Shown here piece by piece: positions 5,606-9,762 of a DNA stretch of 9,762 bases; position 1 is the first letter of the stretch, and the number at the start of each line of letters is the position of its first letter. A model generated the notes under the pieces. It searched no databases. It saw nothing but the letters and a program-made list of their open reading frames with translations, and was not told the DNA's origin. The DNA comes from Burkholderiales bacterium (GTDB taxonomy: Bacteria; Pseudomonadota; Gammaproteobacteria; Burkholderiales; Casimicrobiaceae), in the NCBI GenBank assembly GCA_031257235.1, contig JAIRPA010000163.1, positions 1 through 9,762 on the forward strand, written 5' to 3'. Position numbers and translations under genes: made by a program.

Positions 5606-7652
5606 AACGCTTCGTGTCATCCGCCACCATCCGCGCGATTGAGTAGAGTGTCACGTCGCGGCAAAGCTCGGATAAATAAGAATCTTGGTGAATGTAGGGT
5701 TTGTGCCCCAACGCCTCGTTGCCGTGCTTGAATATCTGCACGCAGTAAGGCGTGGCCGCCGCGCCCGAACACGCCGGCACGGTGCCGTCCCCCGGATCGC
5801 GCGGTAAGTCTAAAGAAAAACGATGCTTTTTACCGCGCGCGTTGAAGGCGATATCGCCCTCAAAATTGTCTTGGTGATGCCGGTGTTTGGGGTCGTCCGA
5901 TTCGGGGTCGGAAAGTTTATTGTCCGGCAGATTGTAAGAGGAATAACTATAGTTTTGCCCCTCCCAATCGTTGATCGGCTCTTTATATTTCCACACCACT
6001 CTTGCCCATGAATTGAGCTTGTCGCTTGCCTCATAATGCGCGTAGGTGTTGGGATGATAGGAGCCTTTGAGTTTTTCTTGGGTTTCCCTTACTTTTTTAA
6101 TGATTTTCTTAAAGCGTTGGAAATCGTTGGCTTCATCCGTTTCTTCGTCGCCGGTGATGTTCTCTCCCGCGGCAAGGCGGATTAACTCATAGTTTTTTTG
6201 CGCGTCTTTGTTTTCCTGTTCCGCTTGGGCAATCTTTTTTTCGTTGCCGCCTTGCAGTGCCTCCGCCAAGACTTTTGCCCGATAATCGGCTTCCGCTTTG
6301 GCTCTGTCTAAGTCTTTCCGCGACGGATTCAACAAATGCTTTTTGATCATCCGCCACCAATTCGTCTCATCTTCCGCCGCGTAAATGCTCCCGACAAAAT
6401 CCGCGTTGCCCAAATTCTCATAGATCAGTCTGCCGTTGTGATCTTCCCGCGCTACCTGCAACCAATGTTTTTCCGTCAAGCCGGTTTCAAGCGTGGCGTC
6501 GTAATCGGGCATCGGCAATAACTCCATCGGTCCCGGCGCAAACGCCAATTCTCCCGCACAGTCTTTAGCGTCGCGCCCCAAAATCTTGGCTTGTGCCCAG
6601 ACCAACAAGCGCTCCAAAAAGTGCCATAAGCTCACCTCGTGTTGATTAAAGCCGGAGCGAAACCTTTTATACGTGGCCGGCGCGCCGGTGGCCGGCATCA
6701 CGCCGTGCGAGACCCCCAAAATAATATCGGCGTTGATCTGCGCCGCCAACCTTGCCACGATCCCGCCCATCGAATGCGTCACGATGATGACCTTCTCACA
6801 TTTCATGTGATCGGATTCGTTGCGCTTGACTTGCTTATAGAACTCCATGATTCTATTGATTTCTTTAACAACCGTTGCCGCGGAAAGCTCGTTACTTTGC
6901 GTCCAATTGTAGCCAATGGCGTGAACCGGGAAATAAGCGCGAAGTGCCAACTTTTCCAAGTCATCAATCGCTAAGGGGCGAAACGCCTTTTGCGCGCCAA
7001 ACGCGCGCCCCGGATCGCCGGTCTCTAAAGGTTTCATGGGGTTGCCGTAAAAATTGCGTTCGATTTGCCTTACATACACCGACATCGTTTGCTTATCGAG
7101 CACATCTTTCCACATGGGGGTTAAACGATCAAGAAGCGTGGAATTGGGGGGTGGGTCTTGGGCGTCAAAAAGATAGTTTAATTGTTGCTCTAAGACAGCC
7201 ATGATCGGGAGGTAACACGAGCCGTAAATCTGCCCCCAACCGCGATCTTTTGCCTTTTCTTGAGGCGTACTGCCGTGCAAATCTGAGGCTGAAAGCTGAA
7301 TCGCCACATTAGGAAATTCGCCGGTGGGTTCGCTGTCGTAATCCACCATCGTATTTTCGGGATTGAACTCCGCCTGACGTAGTGAAGGCGTTTTGCTCCA
7401 ATACCGCATCACGGCACCAAGTTTCTCGCCCATTGATTCCGGCGGCGCCCAGACGTGGTTGTCCGGGTGGCTTTTGGAGACGAGCTTGGTGCCCATCACG
7501 CCGGGCAAAAAGACAACCGGGATCACCTCTTCCGCCGGCACAATCACTCTGGCGTAAACCTTGATGGATTCGTGAGACAGCATGGATTGCCACATGATCT
7601 GATAATCGGTGTCAATCTCAGGGTGAACCAGTCGGGTAATGGAGTCGGACAT
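5604..7652 (-). CDS. Alpha/beta-hydrolase lipase, Tle4-like T6SS effector, 682 aa
   Basis: Predicted phospholipase or esterase toxin. A strand leading to VVFLPGVMGTKL (46-57) is the usual oxyanion-hole loop of LCAT/PGAP1-like lipases, followed by WAPP (68-71). The nucleophile elbow VTHSMGG (291-297) gives Ser294, with Thr in place of the first Gly of G-x-S-x-G. DPGDGTVP (619-626) supplies the acid Asp622, and HQDSY (655-659) probably the catalytic His655; His650 is the alternative. A charged helical stretch (about 445-525) lies between Ser and Asp and may form a lid. There is no signal peptide, as expected for a T6SS substrate, and no PAAR, VgrG, Hcp or Rhs domain, so it would be a cargo effector. 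The stop overlaps the ribosome-binding site of the immunity gene. In Pseudomonas, Tle4 is likewise paired with a two-domain Tli4. The lipase fold is secure; Tle4 membership and secretion are inferred. Confidence 0.8.
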   Translation of the reverse strand: MSDSITRLVHPEIDTDYQIMWQSMLSHESIKVYARVIVPAEEVIPVVFLPGVMGTKLVSKSHPDNHVWAPPESMGEKLGAVMRYWSKTPSLRQAEFNPENTMVDYDSEPTGEFPNVAIQLSASDLHGSTPQEKAKDRGWGQIYGSCYLPIMAVLEQQLNYLFDAQDPPPNSTLLDRLTPMWKDVLDKQTMSVYVRQIERNFYGNPMKPLETGDPGRAFGAQKAFRPLAIDDLEKLALRAYFPVHAIGYNWTQSNELSAATVVKEINRIMEFYKQVKRNESDHMKCEKVIIVTHSMGGIVARLAAQINADIILGVSHGVMPATGAPATYKRFRSGFNQHEVSLWHFLERLLVWAQAKILGRDAKDCAGELAFAPGPMELLPMPDYDATLETGLTEKHWLQVAREDHNGRLIYENLGNADFVGSIYAAEDETNWWRMIKKHLLNPSRKDLDRAKAEADYRAKVLAEALQGGNEKKIAQAEQENKDAQKNYELIRLAAGENITGDEETDEANDFQRFKKIIKKVRETQEKLKGSYHPNTYAHYEASDKLNSWARVVWKYKEPINDWEGQNYSYSSYNLPDNKLSDPESDDPKHRHHQDNFEGDIAFNARGKKHRFSLDLPRDPGDGTVPACSGAAATPYCVQIFKHGNEALGHKPYIHQDSYLSELCRDVTLYSIARMVADDTKR

Positions 7653-7662
7653 AGCAATCGGT

Positions 7663-7673
7663 GTTTTAGTGGG
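7663..7673 (-). promoter_or_regulatory. Leader motif CCCACTAAAAC before the effector gene
   Basis: On the minus strand CCCACTAAAAC lies 10 nt before the ATG at 7652, and there is no clear Shine-Dalgarno sequence. The same 11-mer lies 9 nt before the ATG of the lipoprotein gene (9739-9749). Confidence 0.4.
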
Positions 7674-7738
7674 TTGCAGTGAATGGAATGAAGCATTTTA
7701 ACGCAACGGGGGCGGCAAAATTCGGGGATCAGAGGGTT

Positions 7739-7763
7739 CGGCAAAAAGTGGTACTTTTTGCCG
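7739..7763. repeat. Hairpin B3
   Basis: CGGCAAAAAGT (7739-7749) pairs with ACTTTTTGCCG (7753-7763), an 11-bp perfect stem with a shortened GGT loop. The stem is the same as B1 and B2. Confidence 0.85.
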
Positions 7764-7773
7764 GTTGAAGTTA

Positions 7774-7809
7774 CCCAAAAAGGACAGGCAAAGCCTGATC
7801 CTTTTGGGG
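7774..7809. terminator. Hairpin D3, candidate terminator beyond xerC
   Basis: A long stem with two single-base bulges: CCCAAAAAGGA then CAGGC pairs with GCCTG then TCCTTTTGGGG around an AAA loop. On the minus strand it lies about 110 nt past the xerC stop, and each strand ends in a T-rich arm. The bulged A after the inner stem is kept in D1. Confidence 0.5.
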
Positions 7810-7844
7810 TGGAACGGCGGTGTGGATTCTGCGACAACACTCGA

Positions 7845-7906
7845 CGCCCAAAAGTAGGTTTTTACTTTTTGGCGAACACGCGAGTGTAGGTTTTCACTTT
7901 TGGGCG
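7845..7906. repeat. Hairpin A3 plus a half copy of A
   Basis: CGCCCAAAAGTA (7845-7856) pairs with TACTTTTTGGCG (7863-7874) with one C-T mismatch and a GGTTTT loop. At 7886-7906 the loop and right arm of A recur, identical to 4201-4221, but the left arm is missing. The right arm of the half copy (7896-7906) can pair perfectly with the left arm of A3 (7845-7855), giving an alternative, larger stem. Confidence 0.75.
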
Positions 7907-7916
7907 CCACCCCTAC

Positions 7917-8885
7917 TTATTTTCTCTTTGCTCTCGGATGCGCCTTATCATAGACTTTTGCGAGCGCCTGAAAATCCAGATGCGTATAGACTTGCGTGCT
8001 TTTGATCGAGGCATGACCCAACAACTCCTGCACGGCGCGTAAGTCTCCCGACGATTGCAAAATATGCGACGCAAACGAATGGCGCAACATGTGCGGGTGA
8101 ACGTGTTGCGCCAAACCATGTGTGCGCGCGTGGGCGGCTAAACGCATTTCGACGGAACGCGGGGTCAAGCGTGTGCCGTAGCGACCAATAAACAACGCCG
8201 TGACCGCGCCGGCTTGATCGGTTTTTCTTCCGTCCAATAGTTGTTGCCGAACGGCGAGCCATTGAATGATCGCGTCTCGCGCGGCGTTGCCGATCGGCAC
8301 GATGCGTTCTTTGGAACCCTTCCCCAAGACACGCGCCTCTTTTTCATCAAGATCAATGTTGTCGATGTTCAAGCCCGTCAACTCGGACACCCGCAAACCG
8401 GACGAATACAAAAGCTCAAACATCGCCACATCACGAACCCAAAGCGCGTTGTCGGGTTTGGATTTTTCATCCAACAATTGCGCGGTTTCTTCGATGGCCA
8501 ACGCCGTCGGCAAACGTTTGGCACTGCGCGGTGCTTTGATGTGCTCGCAAGGGTTTTGAGTGACGTGATGATTCATCATCGCGTATCGAAAGAACGCGCG
8601 CGTGGACGACAACATTCTTGCCAGACTGCGTCCGGAAAGCCCCGCGCCGTGCCACCTTGCCAATTGTCGCGCGAGTTTGTCGCGCGATAACGCGGTCAAC
8701 CCCATCGGATCAATCGCTTCGGCCAAGGAAGTGACATCCCGAACATACGCGGCTTTGGTTTTTTCCGCGCGCGTGGAAAGCCATAAGGCAAACCCTTCAA
8801 TCAAACGTTTGTTTTCATCGGACAAATGACGCGGATTCTCCGATGATGCTTCGTTAGCAGATGAGAAAGAAGCGCGCGCGGTCAT
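7917..8885 (-). CDS. xerC: Tyrosine recombinase XerC, 322 aa
   Basis: Site-specific recombinase that, with XerD, resolves chromosome dimers at dif during cell division. An N-terminal SAM-like DNA-binding domain (about 24-115) is followed by the catalytic domain. All six active-site residues are present with the spacing of E. coli XerD: R165 (SSGLRVSEL), K189 (GKGSKER), H265 and R268 (HPHMLRHSFA), H291 (LLGHA) and nucleophile Tyr300 (TQVYTHL). The ending FQALAKVYDKAHPRAKRK is of the betaproteobacterial XerC type. The length is about 20 residues over the usual 300 owing to a Ser-rich N-terminal tail. The ATG at 8885 follows GGGG with a 5-nt gap and lies 16 bp after the lipoprotein gene, suggesting one transcript. 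A complete catalytic set and a chromosomal setting argue against a phage integrase; XerD is a less likely alternative. Confidence 0.92.
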   Translation of the reverse strand: MTARASFSSANEASSENPRHLSDENKRLIEGFALWLSTRAEKTKAAYVRDVTSLAEAIDPMGLTALSRDKLARQLARWHGAGLSGRSLARMLSSTRAFFRYAMMNHHVTQNPCEHIKAPRSAKRLPTALAIEETAQLLDEKSKPDNALWVRDVAMFELLYSSGLRVSELTGLNIDNIDLDEKEARVLGKGSKERIVPIGNAARDAIIQWLAVRQQLLDGRKTDQAGAVTALFIGRYGTRLTPRSVEMRLAAHARTHGLAQHVHPHMLRHSFASHILQSSGDLRAVQELLGHASIKSTQVYTHLDFQALAKVYDKAHPRAKRK

Positions 8886-8901
8886 CGGTACCCCAAAAAG
8901 T

Positions 8902-9729
8902 TTATTCGGGAATCGCGTTTAAAATGTCCGCGCGAATGATGTCTTGCAACTCGCTCTTGGGCACGTCTAACTTGGGAAAGCCGAACGAATACGGCGCGAT
9001 GGCGTAAGTGCCGTAAACAAACGAAAGCCCGCCCGAAGAGAACTGCCAATTTTGCGCCACAGGAAAGGTTTCGTTGGGCAGACGAGACCCGTCGTAATTG
9101 TGTTCCGCCCATTGGTTGATTTCGGCATCGTTCAACGAAGTGCTTCGTTTCAGCCACACGCGATACGCCTCTTTGAGCCGCTCGGACAATAACAACATTT
9201 TGTCCTCTGATACTAATATCGAGGATAAAGACTGAAGCGTGTGCGTGGAAGTGTCCACCACCACCATGGACAACGACGGAATGCCGTGCGCCGCGCCGCT
9301 TGAAAGCAAATAAGATTCAAACGCGAATTGTGCCCAATGTTGCGTTTGTCCCGTTTGAGTGAGTTTGCCGGTGTAGGAAACCGTCTCTTCTTTGAAACTT
9401 GCCGCCAAGCGATCCACACGTTTGGGATAAGCTATTTTTTCAGGCAGGGTGGAGGTTTCAAATTCAGAGAAAAAAGGTTCGATCAGCGCGTCTGCCAATA
9501 AGTCGTTCAACCACGGGGCTTTGGGGTATTCCGGCAATTCCAGACGCACTTCGGAACATAAGCCTTCTTGGTCGGGGTTGGTCCCCGGCGGGGCAACCGT
9601 GCATACCGTGGAAGCGTAAACATGGGGAATGGATTCGTTGACCCCTAAAGCCTGCGTGGCGCAACCCTGCAATAAAAAAGTGATGCAAAAAAGACCGAAG
9701 GTCGTCAAAAGCAAAAAATGTTTCATCAT
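8902..9729 (-). CDS. DUF3298/RsiV-type lipoprotein, 275 aa
   Basis: Predicted envelope lipoprotein of unknown function. The N-terminus has a short basic start (MMKH), a hydrophobic core and the lipobox LQGC (20-23); Ala at +2 fits outer-membrane sorting. The mature protein has a DUF4163-like part (about 40-160) with SSGAAHG at 143-149, where the family often has GGAH, and a C-terminal DUF3298-like domain (about 180-272) with the signature FSSGGLSFVYGTYAIAPYSFG (230-250). The latter fold is best known from the extracellular, lysozyme-binding part of the anti-sigma factor RsiV, but no anti-sigma domain or transmembrane anchor is present here. The start is the first of two adjacent ATGs (9729 and 9726); the ribosome-binding site is weak. 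The gene precedes xerC by 16 bp with the same orientation. The domain assignment is by motif recognition. Confidence 0.8.
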   Translation of the reverse strand: MMKHFLLLTTFGLFCITFLLQGCATQALGVNESIPHVYASTVCTVAPPGTNPDQEGLCSEVRLELPEYPKAPWLNDLLADALIEPFFSEFETSTLPEKIAYPKRVDRLAASFKEETVSYTGKLTQTGQTQHWAQFAFESYLLSSGAAHGIPSLSMVVVDTSTHTLQSLSSILVSEDKMLLLSERLKEAYRVWLKRSTSLNDAEINQWAEHNYDGSRLPNETFPVAQNWQFSSGGLSFVYGTYAIAPYSFGFPKLDVPKSELQDIIRADILNAIPE

Positions 9730-9738
9730 GGTGATTCC

Positions 9739-9749
9739 GTTTTAGTGGG
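9739..9749 (-). promoter_or_regulatory. Leader motif CCCACTAAAAC before the lipoprotein gene
   Basis: On the minus strand CCCACTAAAAC lies 9 nt before the ATG at 9729, and is the same 11-mer as at 7663-7673 before the effector. The promoter itself would lie beyond the window end. Confidence 0.4.
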
Positions 9750-9762
9750 AGGAGGGATGTGT

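Larger units (their letters stand above)
7724..7916. repeat. Composite hairpin element 3, between the effector gene and xerC
   Basis: This 193-bp element fills most of the 264-bp gap, which has no credible gene. Order: GGGGATCAGAGGGTTCGGC edge, B3 (7739-7763), linker TTGAAGTTACC, D3 (7774-7809), TGGATTCTGCGAC (7823-7835), A3 (7845-7874), a half copy of A (7886-7906) and CCACCCCTAC up to the xerC stop. Here D follows B, whereas in elements 1 and 2 C follows B, so C and D occupy the same slot. The remaining 7653-7723 must hold the effector promoter; I found no convincing one. Confidence 0.8.

Noticed and set aside
7653..7723. Effector promoter with TAAAAT (7700-7695) as -10
   Set aside because: No acceptable -35 lies 16-18 nt upstream (GAATTT at the expected place), so I do not list it.
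7917..8885. Phage or integron integrase marking an island with the effector pair
   Set aside because: The length, complete XerC-type motifs and betaproteobacterial C-terminus fit housekeeping XerC, and no att-like repeat or phage gene is seen.
9739..9762. Plus-strand GGGAGGAGGG next to an ATG as the start of a divergent gene
   Set aside because: The purine run touches the ATG with no spacing and only a few bases follow, so no gene can be supported.

Overview
The window looks like a chromosomal segment of a proteobacterium, most likely a betaproteobacterium. The best taxonomic clue is the C-terminus of the tyrosine recombinase at 7917-8885, which has the HPHMLRHSFASH core and the ending THLDFQALAKVYD..HPRA typical of betaproteobacterial XerC. 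By eye the base composition is near 50% GC. This placement is an inference from motifs, not a database result.

Layout: (1) 1-2544 (+) is the last 847 codons of carB; the start of the gene lies outside the window. (2) 2494-2887 is a composite of hairpin repeats that also supplies the last codons of carB. (3) 2888-3817 (-) encodes a protein made almost wholly of TPR repeats, with a good sigma70-type promoter at 3893-3921. (4) 3929-4234 is a second composite hairpin element with imperfect terminal inverted repeats. (5) 4235-5590 (-) and 5604-7652 (-) form a two-gene unit, transcribed from the second gene to the first. It encodes a cytoplasmically made alpha/beta-hydrolase lipase (Ser294, Asp622 and probably His655) and a periplasmic lipoprotein. 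I read these as a type VI secretion (T6SS) lipase effector of the Tle4 type and its Tli4-like immunity protein. No vgrG, hcp, PAAR or structural T6SS gene is visible, so the pair is an orphan in this window. (6) 7724-7916 is a third composite hairpin element. (7) 7917-8885 (-) is xerC, preceded 16 bp upstream by a DUF3298/RsiV-type lipoprotein gene (8902-9729, -), probably one operon.

The least ordinary feature is the hairpin-repeat family. All three intergenic gaps over 200 bp are filled with shuffled copies of the same modules: two related 11-12 bp stems ending in AAAAGTA, two long A/T-flanked stems that replace each other, a GGATT hairpin, a GTAGGGG hairpin and a TCAGGAA-type terminal motif. 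The modules abut the stop codons of four genes, and at carB they have overrun the stop codon. They probably act as terminators for the flanking genes. Their order and swapping suggest a mobile (MITE/REP-like) or recombining family. I see no CRISPR array, tRNA, rRNA, transposase or replication origin.
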